A stretch of 64,000 nt of DNA from Caedibacter sp052030685 (GCF_052030685.1 NZ_JBQAJM010000001.1:1-64000); one strand, 5' to 3'; shown: positions 27,689 to 36,397, counted from the first letter of the stretch. Made by a program: numbers and translations. Notes: generated by a model from the letters alone, not told the origin.

Positions 27689-29026
27689 ATGCAGGTAACC
27701 ATTCCAAAAATTGGTTTTGTCAGCTTAGGCTGCCCTAAAAATTTAGTTGATTCTGAACGTATTATTACAAAATTAAAAACCGACGGTTATGAAATTGCTG
27801 CCGATTATAGTCATGCCGATTTGGTGGTGGTAAATACCTGCGGCTTTCTAAACTCTGCTATTGAAGAGTCGCTTGAGGCGATAGGTGAGGCTCTTGATGA
27901 AAATGGCAAAGTTTTAGTGACTGGCTGTTTGGGTAAAAAGTCAGATATGATTCGTGAGAAGTACCCCAAGGTTTTGGGCATTTCAGGTCCACAGGATTAT
28001 GAAAATCTTGTCAAAGCCGTGCATGATAACCTACCGATTGAACATCATGACTTTACCTCACTGGTTCCTGCTCAAGGCATCAAGTTGACACCAAGGCATT
28101 ACGCGTATCTTAAAATTTCTGAAGGATGTAATAACAGCTGTACTTTCTGCATTATTCCCGATATTCGTGGCAAGCTAAGCTCACGAAAGCTTGATGATGT
28201 TATGCTTGAAGCAAAACGCCTTGTTAATGCAGGAGTCAAAGAGCTTTTGGTCATCTCGCAAGATACTAGTGCTTATGGCGTGGATATCAAATATGCTGAA
28301 GCCAAGTGGAATGATGAAACTTACCAAAGTCGTTTTATTGATTTAGCGCGCGCCTTATCAACGTTAGATGTTTGGATTCGCATGCATTATGTCTATCCTT
28401 ACCCGCATGTTGATAAAGTGATCTCGTTAATGGCTGAAGGTAAAATCGCACCCTATTTGGATATCCCTTTTCAACATGCCTCACCACGCATTTTAAAACT
28501 AATGAAGCGCCCGGCAAATGCAACAAACACGCTTGAAGCAATCAAACGTTGGCGTGCGATTTGTCCCGAGCTTACCATTCGTAGTACATTTATCGTAGGC
28601 TTTCCAGGGGAAACTGAAGAAGATTTTATGACGTTATTAAATTTCTTAGAAGAAGCTGAGCTTGATCGCGTGGGCTGTTTTACTTACTCTGAAGTTGAAG
28701 GTGCTAAAGCCAATGATTTACCTGATCTTGTGCCAGAAGATGTTAAACAGCAGCGTCTTGAACGCTTTATGGTAGTGCAATCAAAAATCAGCACTAAACG
28801 TTTACAACGCCATGTTGGAACTATTCAGAAAGTTATTATTGATGAAATTCGTCATGATGAGAATATTGCATTAGCACGCACACAGTACGATGCGCCAGAA
28901 GTTGATGGTGTTGTCATTATTAAAGATATTAATCATCATAAAGGTATTGCCAAAGGTGTATTCGTAAACGTTGAAATTTTTGCTGCTAATGAGCATGATT
29001 TATTTGCAAGGCTAAAAATGGATTAG
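27689..29026 (+). CDS. rimO: Ribosomal protein S12 methylthiotransferase RimO
   Basis: Radical-SAM enzyme adding a methylthio group to Asp of S12. 445 aa. N-terminal UPF0004 domain (GFVSLGCPKNLVDSE, NTCGF, GCLGKK: three cluster cysteines), radical SAM CxxxCxxC in EGCNNSCTFC, and C-terminal TRAM domain (about 370-440). 'GCPKNLVDSE' separates RimO from MiaB. AAGG precedes the ATG. Followed by a good intrinsic terminator. Confidence 0.97.
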   Translation: MQVTIPKIGFVSLGCPKNLVDSERIITKLKTDGYEIAADYSHADLVVVNTCGFLNSAIEESLEAIGEALDENGKVLVTGCLGKKSDMIREKYPKVLGISGPQDYENLVKAVHDNLPIEHHDFTSLVPAQGIKLTPRHYAYLKISEGCNNSCTFCIIPDIRGKLSSRKLDDVMLEAKRLVNAGVKELLVISQDTSAYGVDIKYAEAKWNDETYQSRFIDLARALSTLDVWIRMHYVYPYPHVDKVISLMAEGKIAPYLDIPFQHASPRILKLMKRPANATNTLEAIKRWRAICPELTIRSTFIVGFPGETEEDFMTLLNFLEEAELDRVGCFTYSEVEGAKANDLPDLVPEDVKQQRLERFMVVQSKISTKRLQRHVGTIQKVIIDEIRHDENIALARTQYDAPEVDGVVIIKDINHHKGIAKGVFVNVEIFAANEHDLFARLKMD

Positions 29027-29068
29027 CAATGAAGCACTGTTCTTTCTCTAGTAATTGAACTAAAATCG

Positions 29069-29107
29069 CAAGCAGGTTGTTTTCAAAACAAAAACCTACT
29101 TGTTTTT
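29069..29107 (+). terminator. Rho-independent terminator after rimO
   Basis: Arms CAAGCAGGTT and AACCTACTTG (one mismatch) close a 14-base loop and are followed directly by TTTTT. Position suits termination of the nitrilase-like/rimO transcript. Confidence 0.8.
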
Positions 29108-29133
29108 ATTAATAAACGTTATAAGGAGACATC

Positions 29134-29334
29134 ATGCGCTTTTTAAATACACTATTGATGCTGCTGACAATTATCGGTGGCTTTAACTGGTTTATGTCAT
29201 CAGTCTTTAGTTTCAATATTGTTACGAGTATTTTTCATGGTTCACCAACGTGGCAAAAAATCGCTTATGTGATTATTGGTCTTGCGTCGTTGTACTGCTT
29301 AAGTCTGTTGAAGCAAATTTATAAAACCAAATAA
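29134..29334 (+). CDS. DUF378 small membrane protein
   Basis: 66 aa with two hydrophobic helices joined by a short loop. TIIGGFNWFM and IAYVIIGLASLYCL are the DUF378 (YuzA-like) pattern. Function of the family unknown to me. AAGGAGA precedes the ATG. Single gene; a full-length copy of the repeat element begins 46 bases downstream. Confidence 0.85.
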   Translation: MRFLNTLLMLLTIIGGFNWFMSSVFSFNIVTSIFHGSPTWQKIAYVIIGLASLYCLSLLKQIYKTK

Positions 29335-29380
29335 TTCTGAAATTCTGCATAATCCGTTTGAGCTCATTATCTATTGTGTC

Positions 29381-29547
29381 TATACCCATTGTAAATCATT
29401 TTGCGGTGTTTGGTTGTGAAGTAGTTTGTGAAGATTTTGGCAAGTTGGATTGCAGATAATAGCTAGGTCTATTATCAAAATGCAACTTGCCAAAAGCACG
29501 CAAAATACAAAGCAAAAAATTCTGTAAAATGGTTTGTGATGGGTATA
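29381..29547. mobile_element. Full-length 167-bp MITE-like fold-back element
   Basis: Termini TATACCCAT and ATGGGTATA are exact inverse complements, with the similarity continuing inward (AATCATTTT / AAAATGGTTT). Nested inner arms GGCAAGTTG (29,439-29,447)/CAACTTGCC (29,483-29,491) and GATAATAG/CTATTATC share the same centre, so the whole element is one long imperfect hairpin. TA at both outer edges fits a TA target duplication, as made by IS630/Tc1-mariner-type transposases. Non-coding. Its right end is 39 bases before the next gene's ATG. Confidence 0.85.
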
Positions 29548-29585
29548 TACTCTAGAAAATTATGCGATATGGAAGCTATCTTATT

Positions 29586-30455
29586 ATGTGGAAAAAAAGC
29601 ATTGTTACTTCATTGTTAATGACTTCGTGCTTGGGCGCAGCATTGGCTGATGATGTCTCTCTCCCTTCGACAAATTTTAATTTTGATGTCAAAACGGTCT
29701 CCTCAGATTCGACTTATAAACCGATGTTGGGTTTTGTTGACCAAGGTAAAACCTATATTAAATTTCCACCAACGGTGACAAGCAATAATATGCCGTTGAT
29801 TCTCGTGGATCAGCTAAGTGATGGTGACGCGCCAATTATTTCATGGGATCAGGGCTATGTTGTCATTAATCAGCCATCAACACATGTTAAGATCTATAAC
29901 CCGCGCACCAAGAAGCTTATCTATGACCTTAGTTTCTCTGATCAGTTTAACTATAGCAAAGTAACGCCTTCACCAAGAATTTTGCCTTATGAGTTTGCTG
30001 GATTCTTTATGGGTGCCACTGTTGGGATGTCCAATATTGGCAGCAAAGGTAATTCAGCATCAGGTGGTTTAAAGGCTGGTTATGACTGGCATTTCACTAA
30101 AGGATTCCTTGCTGGTTTTGAACTCGGGCTTAACTATGATGGCAAAGTATCAAAAGATTCGGTGGATTATAAGAGCTGGAATATTAATGCGATGCTTAGA
30201 GCCAAATATTTATTCCAATCTGGCTTTAATATTACGGGTAAGGCTGGGGTTGCTTATGTTAAAAACAGTCAATCAACACCGTCTGGTCAGCCAACAAATA
30301 GCATTGGCAATAGCATAGCTCCGCGTATTGGCACCGAGGTCGGTTATCTATTTACTAATGGTATCGGTTTAAACCTTGAGTATGATCACCTTTTCTCAAA
30401 CTCAAAAGTGCTATCTGTGAATTCTTTCCAAGTGGGCGTTTCTTATATTTTCTAA
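29586..30455 (+). CDS. Outer-membrane beta-barrel protein (OmpA-like/opacity type)
   Basis: 289 aa from the ATG with GGAAG 10 bases upstream; an earlier in-frame ATG would add eight residues. Signal peptide MWKKSIVTSLLMTSCLGAALA, an N-terminal domain (about 25-130) of unknown function, then an eight-strand-like barrel from about 140 (FAGFFMGATVGMSN, GLKAGYDWHFT, ELGLNYDGK, LRAKYLFQ) ending in the outer-membrane C-terminal Phe (GVSYIF). Its promoter would fall in or next to the repeat element. A truncated barrel relative lies tail to tail with it. Confidence 0.85.
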   Translation: MWKKSIVTSLLMTSCLGAALADDVSLPSTNFNFDVKTVSSDSTYKPMLGFVDQGKTYIKFPPTVTSNNMPLILVDQLSDGDAPIISWDQGYVVINQPSTHVKIYNPRTKKLIYDLSFSDQFNYSKVTPSPRILPYEFAGFFMGATVGMSNIGSKGNSASGGLKAGYDWHFTKGFLAGFELGLNYDGKVSKDSVDYKSWNINAMLRAKYLFQSGFNITGKAGVAYVKNSQSTPSGQPTNSIGNSIAPRIGTEVGYLFTNGIGLNLEYDHLFSNSKVLSVNSFQVGVSYIF

Positions 30456-30480
30456 CGCTTCAAGGGATTAATTAACACCA

Positions 30481-30687
30481 CTAGAAATAATGCACGAATC
30501 CAATATCGAATAAATTCATGATTCCGCTGGTTTTTGCTCGGATAATATTGCGATAATTTGCGGTTAAAGCAAAGTTTTGACTTAACGTATAAGCCACACC
30601 AACCGCAGGCGCTAAAAAGAAATCGGTACGTGTTGCTTGCTCATCTTGTGTTGACTGACTATTTGCATAGCTATGACTATTCCTAAG
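30481..30687 (-). pseudogene. C-terminal remnant of an outer-membrane barrel protein
   Basis: An open stretch of 68 codons with no start codon, bounded upstream by TGA. Its end reads FFLAPAVGVAYTL, then ALTANYRN, then DIGFVHYF and stop: alternating beta strands with a terminal Phe, as in OMP barrels and like the end of the neighbouring barrel gene. The N-terminal three-quarters of such a protein is missing, and the frame stops about 60 bases before the AAA-ATPase gene, suggesting truncation when that gene arrived. Confidence 0.65.
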
Positions 30688-30747
30688 TCATGCGTTCTTT
30701 GCTACACTCTATGTCAGTAATGGCTTTACTTAAAGACATAATAACGC

Positions 30748-32295
30748 ATGAAAAACTTACCGATTGGCTACTCAACCCTTGAGAAAATGCGTCAACCCAA
30801 TATGATTTATGTTGATAAAACCAAGCATCTACTTAATTTAATTGAGCAAAATGCCTATTACTTTTTATCTCGTCCACGACGCTTTGGTAAGAGTCTGACT
30901 ATTGACACATTAAAGCAGCTGTTTCTTGGCAAGTATGAGCTGTTTAAAGGCTTATACATTGAAGATAAGTGGGATTTCAATGAAGTATTTCCCGTGATTC
31001 ACTTTAGCTTTGGTGGCTCTAAGGCAATCAATAGCGAAAAAACCCTGCTAGAAATCATTGACCAAACGTTACTTAATACCGCCAAGGCTTATGAAGTTGA
31101 GCTCCCAGACTTAGAGTACAGTGCTCAATTTGACGCATTAATCAAAGCATTAAAACATAAGTATAATCAACGCGTTGTATTCTTAGTTGATGAGTACGAT
31201 AAACCCATTCTCGATGTCATTAGCGAATCCGATAAGGCACTACGCAACCGTGAGATCCTCAAAGGACTTTATAGCGTGATCAAAGACAACGATGCGTGTT
31301 TACGCTTTGTTTTTTTAACCGGAGTGTCTAAATTTTCCAAAGTCAGCTTGTTTAGTGGCTTAAACAATTTGGAAGACATCTCCTTCCAAGCACGATTTGC
31401 AGATCTATGTGGTTATACGCAAGATGAGTTAGAAAAAACTTTTGATGACTATCTACACAATGTTGATCTTGCTAAACTTAAAGCCTGGTACAACGGCTAT
31501 AATTTCGCAGGTTCTGAAAAACAAAAAGTCTATAACCCTTTTGATATCTTGCTGTTTTTCAGGAATCAACAATATCAAAGCTATTGGTTTGAAACTGGCA
31601 CACCCACTTTTTTAATCAAGCTCATTAGTAAACGCCGCGACATAATTCCTGAGCTTGAGAATTATGAAGCAACGCCTGATGCGTTAAATAGCATTGATGT
31701 TAACAATATTCCAATTGCGGCATTAATGCTGCAAAGTGGTTATCTAACGATAAAAGAGCAATTTTATTTTGGTCAAGATCTTTGGTATCGTTTAGGCTAC
31801 CCAAATTTTGAAGTGAAAACAGCCCTAAACAGACAACTGACCAAAATTGGGATTACTCAGGAGGATGCCACCGCCAATCAGCTTGCCATTAACCGTGCGC
31901 TATTAAGCGATGATTGGGATCAATTCGCCAAAGCCATTCAAAGCTTTTACAGTAGCATTCCCTATGACTACTATACCAAAACACCCTTACATCGCTATGA
32001 AGGTTATTATTGCGCGATTATTTATAGCTATTTTGCTGCCCTTGGTTATGACGTTAAATTAGAAGACCACACCTCTGAAGGTCGTATTGATATGTCGATT
32101 ATTATCACGGGTAAAAAGATCATTATTTTTGAGTTTAAGGTCAGTCAAGGTGAGGACTTAGCCGCTAAGGCTGTACAGCAGATTATCGATAAAAACTATG
32201 CATTGAAATTTACCCATCTTGAACTGCCAATCTATCAAGTGGGTATTTCATTTGACTATAATTTACGGACAATCAATGGTTTTGAGGTTATTTAA
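30748..32295 (+). CDS. AAA-ATPase with C-terminal PD-(D/E)XK nuclease domain
   Basis: 515 aa of the widely spread 'AAA-ATPase-like / PD-(D/E)XK nuclease superfamily' group, often multicopy and mobile. N-terminal GYSTLEKMRQPNMIYVDKT, Walker A SRPRRFGKS (41-49), Walker B VVFLVDEYD (143-151), the sensor TGVSKFSKVSLFSGLNNL, and the nuclease core Asp448...Glu462-x-Lys464 (GRIDM..IFEFK). Biological role unknown; defence or mobile-element functions have been proposed. Isolated gene with weak ribosome-binding site, lying between element copies at 29,381 and 32,356. Confidence 0.9.
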   Translation: MKNLPIGYSTLEKMRQPNMIYVDKTKHLLNLIEQNAYYFLSRPRRFGKSLTIDTLKQLFLGKYELFKGLYIEDKWDFNEVFPVIHFSFGGSKAINSEKTLLEIIDQTLLNTAKAYEVELPDLEYSAQFDALIKALKHKYNQRVVFLVDEYDKPILDVISESDKALRNREILKGLYSVIKDNDACLRFVFLTGVSKFSKVSLFSGLNNLEDISFQARFADLCGYTQDELEKTFDDYLHNVDLAKLKAWYNGYNFAGSEKQKVYNPFDILLFFRNQQYQSYWFETGTPTFLIKLISKRRDIIPELENYEATPDALNSIDVNNIPIAALMLQSGYLTIKEQFYFGQDLWYRLGYPNFEVKTALNRQLTKIGITQEDATANQLAINRALLSDDWDQFAKAIQSFYSSIPYDYYTKTPLHRYEGYYCAIIYSYFAALGYDVKLEDHTSEGRIDMSIIITGKKIIIFEFKVSQGEDLAAKAVQQIIDKNYALKFTHLELPIYQVGISFDYNLRTINGFEVI

Positions 32296-32355
32296 AGATA
32301 ATCAAAGCTTTGGCATGGACAATAACCCTAGCACACAATAGCAAGCCAAGAAACG

Positions 32356-32381
32356 CTGTAAAATAGCTTATTATGGGTATA
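32356..32381. mobile_element. Terminal remnant of the MITE-like element
   Basis: CTGTAAAATAGCTTATTATG then GGTATA matches the right end of the full copy at 29,547 apart from four or five bases, including the TATAC flank. A weak partner TAACCC at about 32,333 may be the other end of a heavily deleted 50-bp copy. It lies 38 bases before ubiE. Confidence 0.5.
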
Positions 32382-32418
32382 TACTGCCTAGTAATAATAA
32401 GCTTTGCTCATTAATTTT

Positions 32419-33177
32419 ATGCATAAGAAACCACACGATCAAACCACGCATTTTGGCTTTGAAGAAGTCAACTGGGAAGACAAACAACAAAAGGTTGCCG
32501 ATGTATTCCATTCGGTAGCGGCAAAGTATGACATTATGAATGATGTGATGTCGTTTGGTGTACATCGTTTATGGAAGAAAATCGCCATTCAGAAAGCCTC
32601 AGTCAAAATGGGGCAAAAAATCCTTGATTTGGCAGGTGGTACGGGTGACTTAGCTTATCAATTTACTCAAAAAGTCGGTGATCATGGCAAAGTAATATTA
32701 AGTGACATCAATGCATCAATGCTCAATGTTGGTCGTGAAAAGCTAACCAACCGCGGCTGTGTTGGCAATATCGAATATGTTCAGGCTAATGCTGAGAGCT
32801 TACCCTTTGCCGATAATACATTTGACTGTATCACAATTTCATTTGGTCTTAGAAATGTTACTGATAAAGATGCGGCATTAGCCTCAATGCAGCGCGTATT
32901 AAAACCAGGTGGTCGTCTGTTGGTACTTGAGTTTTCAAAACCGATCCTGCCATTATTAAGTGAGATTTATGATCAATACTCTTTTAAGGTTTTACCGTTT
33001 ATGGGACAAGTTATTGCCCAAGATGCCGATAGTTATCGTTATCTTGCAGAATCGATTCGCAAGCACCCAGATCAGGAAACGCTAAAAGAGATGATGCTAA
33101 ATGCCGGCTTTGATAAGGTAAACTATCAGAATATGACCGGTGGCGTTGTTGCCCTACATATGGGCATTAAATATTAA
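32419..33177 (+). CDS. ubiE: Demethylmenaquinone/ubiquinone C-methyltransferase UbiE
   Basis: SAM-dependent C-methylation step of ubiquinone (and menaquinone) synthesis. 252 aa from the ATG. KVADVFHSVAAKYDIMNDVMSFGVHRLWK, LDLAGGTGDLAY and GLRNVTDKDAALASMQRVLKPGGRLLVLEFSKP are the two UbiE/COQ5 signatures. A TTG 15 bases upstream is possible but unneeded. Leads the ubiE-ubiJ-ubiB operon. The ribosome-binding site is weak. Confidence 0.97.
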   Translation: MHKKPHDQTTHFGFEEVNWEDKQQKVADVFHSVAAKYDIMNDVMSFGVHRLWKKIAIQKASVKMGQKILDLAGGTGDLAYQFTQKVGDHGKVILSDINASMLNVGREKLTNRGCVGNIEYVQANAESLPFADNTFDCITISFGLRNVTDKDAALASMQRVLKPGGRLLVLEFSKPILPLLSEIYDQYSFKVLPFMGQVIAQDADSYRYLAESIRKHPDQETLKEMMLNAGFDKVNYQNMTGGVVALHMGIKY

Positions 33178-33186
33178 GGTGATCAC

Positions 33187-33807
33187 ATGAATGAGCAGAT
33201 GATCATTAAATCTATCAATTTTATACTCGATAAAGTGCTTAGCTTAGATCCGCAGAGAACCTATTTACTCCAGCAGCTGAACAATCAGCCTCTTTATATT
33301 GCTATTAATGATCTTAATTTATGTTTTTGCTTTGAGTCAAGTGAAGATAAGCTTATATTTGCATTAGCTGAAATCACCAATACACAAAATCTACTTACGG
33401 CAAATTCAGGCACATTAATCACAATGGCATTAAGTCAACATCCACAGAGCTATATTCAACAGGGTGAAGCGACATTTATTGGGGATATGCATGTGCTTGA
33501 GTGTTATCGCGATTTTTTCAAAGCGATTCGTCCTGATCTGATCTTCACGCTCACTTCAGGTCAAACGACTTCACTGAATTCTTTTTTAGCTAAACCGCTT
33601 GATGCTATTAAAGCATGGTTTATGACAAGTAAAGAGCGCCTGCCGCATGAGTTCAGAGAATATATTCAATATGAAAAAGAGTTTTTTCCATGCAAAGAGG
33701 AAGTAGAGGACTTTTTCAGTGACATTCAGCTGCTAAAACAGGATCTAGAGCGCATTACTGCCAAAATAGATCGCCACCTTGATACTAACGGTGATCTGCA
33801 TGACTAA
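33187..33807 (+). CDS. ubiJ: UbiJ, SCP2-domain ubiquinone accessory factor
   Basis: Lipid-binding protein that organises the soluble Ubi complex with UbiK. 206 aa, as in E. coli; N-terminal SCP2 fold (about 10-110, with TLITMALSQ and GEATFIGDMHVLECYRDFF) and C-terminal helical region. Recognition rests on length, SCP2-like pattern and position between ubiE and ubiB. Overlaps ubiB by 8 bases. Confidence 0.88.
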   Translation: MNEQMIIKSINFILDKVLSLDPQRTYLLQQLNNQPLYIAINDLNLCFCFESSEDKLIFALAEITNTQNLLTANSGTLITMALSQHPQSYIQQGEATFIGDMHVLECYRDFFKAIRPDLIFTLTSGQTTSLNSFLAKPLDAIKAWFMTSKERLPHEFREYIQYEKEFFPCKEEVEDFFSDIQLLKQDLERITAKIDRHLDTNGDLHD

Positions 33808-35464
33808 ACTTAAAAAGTGGCTACGCCTGATTTGTATTGGTTACGTATTAAACAAATATAACGTCACCACGATGCTGGCGGATTTACCCTTATTGCGCAT
33901 ACTTAAAATCACGCTTATCTTTAACCCCTATTATTGGTTTGCACGCAATAAGCTTGATCGCGGTACTCGCTTACGTTTAGCACTGGAGACTTTGGGACCC
34001 ATCTTTATCAAGTTTGGGCAAGCACTGTCAACACGTCGCGATTTATTGCCGCATGATCTTGCGAATGAACTTGCCAAGCTACAAGACAAGGTCCCGCCAT
34101 TTTCGGGCGAATATGCACGTAAAGTCATTGAAAAGGCATTGCAACAACCCATTAGTGACGCCTTTGCACAATTTGATATTACCCCTTTGGCATCGGCATC
34201 GATTGCTCAGGTTCACAGTGCCACCCTTGCCACTGGTCAAGAAGTTGTGGTCAAAGTCTTGCGTCCGAATATCGAAAAAGTATTAGTGCAGGATACAGAA
34301 CTGTTAAAAACGCTTGCACATATGCTTGAGCGTTATGTGCCGGCAACTCGGCGTTTGCGTCCTGTTGAAGTCGTGGCTGAAATTAGTCGCAATCTTCTTG
34401 ATGAGCTGGATTTGCAACGCGAGGCTGCCAATGCCTCACAATTAAAACGCAATTTCAAGGATAGCCACATCCATTACGTACCCGAAGTTTATTGGCAATA
34501 TTGCCGCAGCAATGTATTAACTATTGAGAAGATAAAGGGAATTCCTGTCTCTGATATTAATACATTAAAGTCACTCAACACCGATCTTAAACTCTTAGCT
34601 GAGCGTGGAGTTGAAATATTTTACACGCAAGTTTTCCGTGATTGTTTTTTTCACGCCGACATGCATCCGGGTAATATTTTTATCGATGCAACCAAACCGC
34701 AAGACCCTAAATATATATCGATTGATTTTGGCATCGTTGGTACGCTGACTCGTGAAGATCAGCATTATCTTGCTGGTAATTTCCTCGCCTTTTTTAATCG
34801 TGATTATAAAAAAGTAGCCGAACTGCATATCGAATCAGGTTGGGTTCCTTATGACACCCGTGTCGATGAGCTAGAATCAGCGATCCGTACAGTATGCGAG
34901 CCTATTTTTGAGAAACCATTAGCTGATATTTCATTTGGCTATACCTTAATGCGTTTATTTCAAGTCGCTAGACGCTTTAATATGTCTGTGCAACCGCAAT
35001 TAGTCCTATTACAAAAGACTTTATTAAACATTGAAGGCTTAGGACGTGATTTGTATCCTGAGCTTAACTTATGGGCAACGGCTAAGCCATTTTTAGAGAA
35101 ATGGATGAAAACGCGTGTCGGTTGGCAAGGATTTGTCAAACGCTCTATGGCAAGCATCCCTGATTTGAGTGAGCGTTTACCTGATGTGCCTGAGCTATTG
35201 TTTGACTTATTAAGTGCTCAAGTCAATCAAGCTAAGCATGATAGCTTAGCATCACCAGATCAAAGCAAACAGGTCAAGCACTCTAAACGCCATGGCGTTA
35301 TGATTGGATTTGGTATTTCACTAACTGCACTTGGTATTATCTCAGGTGTTCAGGGCGAGCTATTAAACACCTTGCATCAATTTATAGACAAACATTTTGC
35401 TGTTGTTGGTGGCGTTGGTGTGGCGCTATTACTATACGCTTTTTTCTCAAAACAAAAGGACTAA
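33800..35464 (+). CDS. ubiB: UbiB, ABC1/ADCK atypical kinase for ubiquinone synthesis
   Basis: Membrane-bound protein-kinase-like ATPase. KxGQ motif in FIKFGQALSTRRDLLP, Ala-rich loop ASASIAQVHSA, invariant Lys in VVVKVLRP, catalytic HADMHPGNIF and the IDFGIVG metal motif; two C-terminal transmembrane helices (about 500-550). ATG chosen 21 bases inside the longest TTG frame, with GGTGA upstream; 554 aa. Followed 4 bases later by hinT, with AAAGGA at its very end serving the next gene. Confidence 0.97.
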   Translation: MTKLKKWLRLICIGYVLNKYNVTTMLADLPLLRILKITLIFNPYYWFARNKLDRGTRLRLALETLGPIFIKFGQALSTRRDLLPHDLANELAKLQDKVPPFSGEYARKVIEKALQQPISDAFAQFDITPLASASIAQVHSATLATGQEVVVKVLRPNIEKVLVQDTELLKTLAHMLERYVPATRRLRPVEVVAEISRNLLDELDLQREAANASQLKRNFKDSHIHYVPEVYWQYCRSNVLTIEKIKGIPVSDINTLKSLNTDLKLLAERGVEIFYTQVFRDCFFHADMHPGNIFIDATKPQDPKYISIDFGIVGTLTREDQHYLAGNFLAFFNRDYKKVAELHIESGWVPYDTRVDELESAIRTVCEPIFEKPLADISFGYTLMRLFQVARRFNMSVQPQLVLLQKTLLNIEGLGRDLYPELNLWATAKPFLEKWMKTRVGWQGFVKRSMASIPDLSERLPDVPELLFDLLSAQVNQAKHDSLASPDQSKQVKHSKRHGVMIGFGISLTALGIISGVQGELLNTLHQFIDKHFAVVGGVGVALLLYAFFSKQKD

Positions 35465-35468
35465 ATCG

Positions 35469-35819
35469 ATGAGTGATTGTATTTTTTGTAAGATTATCAC
35501 TGGTGAAATTAAATCAAATAAAGTCTATGAAGATGCTGATATTTTAGCATTTCATGATGCTTTTCCGGTAGCTGAAGTCCATGTGCTTGTTGTGCCTAAA
35601 AAACACATTGATAGCTTAAATCATCTTGAAGATGAGGACATTTCTCTTGTTGGTAAAATCAATCTAGCGATCCCTAAGATTGCACAAACATTAGGGCTTA
35701 AAGCAGGCTTTAAGACTTTGGTAAATACAGGCAAAGCAGGCGGGCAAACTGTTAATCACCTACATTACCATATATTAGGTGGACGCTTTACCAAAAAAGA
35801 TGCGCTGCTGCATACTTAG
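35469..35819 (+). CDS. hinT: HIT-family purine nucleotide phosphoramidase
   Basis: 116 aa. CIFCKIITGEI start and HLHYHILGG histidine triad at the C-terminus identify the HinT branch, which hydrolyses AMP-lysine-type phosphoramidates. The longer in-frame extension would lie inside ubiB; the ATG with AAAGGA 8 bases away is the start. Its TAG shares TTAG with the stop of the convergent gene. Confidence 0.95.
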   Translation: MSDCIFCKIITGEIKSNKVYEDADILAFHDAFPVAEVHVLVVPKKHIDSLNHLEDEDISLVGKINLAIPKIAQTLGLKAGFKTLVNTGKAGGQTVNHLHYHILGGRFTKKDALLHT

Positions 35820-36397
35820 TTTTCTTTGATGAACTCAGCCGTTGTGGTGATTTGCGCCAGACGCGATAAAGCACTCAAACTTGCTTCATGCGACTCTTTG
35901 GTTGCAGCATTACAGGCATCAGCAACAACAACCACTTGATAGTCACGATCATGCAACTCGCGAGCTGTCGCTTCAACTACATAAGTCGTTGATACGCCAC
36001 AGATAATAACACGTTCAATTTTATTGGCTCTTAGTACAGGTTCCAAATTAGTACCGTATAGCGCACTCACGCGATGCTTAGTAACAATGACATCTTGAGG
36101 CTCAACATCCATTTTTTCGTGAAATTCAGTTCCCCATGTTTCCAGTTTTAATACGCCGTATTCTGGCGCCTTACCGAACATCGGTGAATGCTTAGGACAT
36201 TCTGGGTAATTTGCTTCAAAACCTACTTTAACATGCGCAACTAACACGTTATGCTTGCGCGCCCAAGCAATCACTTCATTCGCCTTTTCCATTGTTTTAT
36301 CTTCGATAATACGTGCTGCATTATGCGCACCAAAAGCACCTTTTGGATCGACGATTTCATTAATAAAATCGGCAATTAAAACCAATGTATTTTGCAT
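35816..36397 (-). CDS. Isochorismatase-fold protein with Cys replaced by Val
   Basis: 193 aa of the cysteine-hydrolase/isochorismatase superfamily. Asp10 (IADF) and Lys107 (VTKHRVSALYGT) of the usual triad are present, but the position of the nucleophile Cys in GVxTxxCV is Val140 (GVSTTYVVEATAREL). True isochorismatases also lack Cys, so an alternative hydrolytic or lyase activity remains possible; nicotinamidase-type chemistry is unlikely. A run of hydrophobic strands VIICG and VVVVAD is intact. Single gene; the 289-base gap upstream holds one REP-like motif only. Confidence 0.85.
   Translation of the reverse strand: MQNTLVLIADFINEIVDPKGAFGAHNAARIIEDKTMEKANEVIAWARKHNVLVAHVKVGFEANYPECPKHSPMFGKAPEYGVLKLETWGTEFHEKMDVEPQDVIVTKHRVSALYGTNLEPVLRANKIERVIICGVSTTYVVEATARELHDRDYQVVVVADACNAATKESHEASLSALSRLAQITTTAEFIKEN

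Noticed and set aside
29562..29585. Earlier ATG of the outer-membrane barrel protein
   Set aside because: Adds polar residues before the signal peptide; the second ATG has GGAAG at 10 bases.
35397..35468. N-terminal extension of hinT
   Set aside because: It would lie inside ubiB and precede the conserved CIFCKI start; ATG with AAAGGA is preferred.
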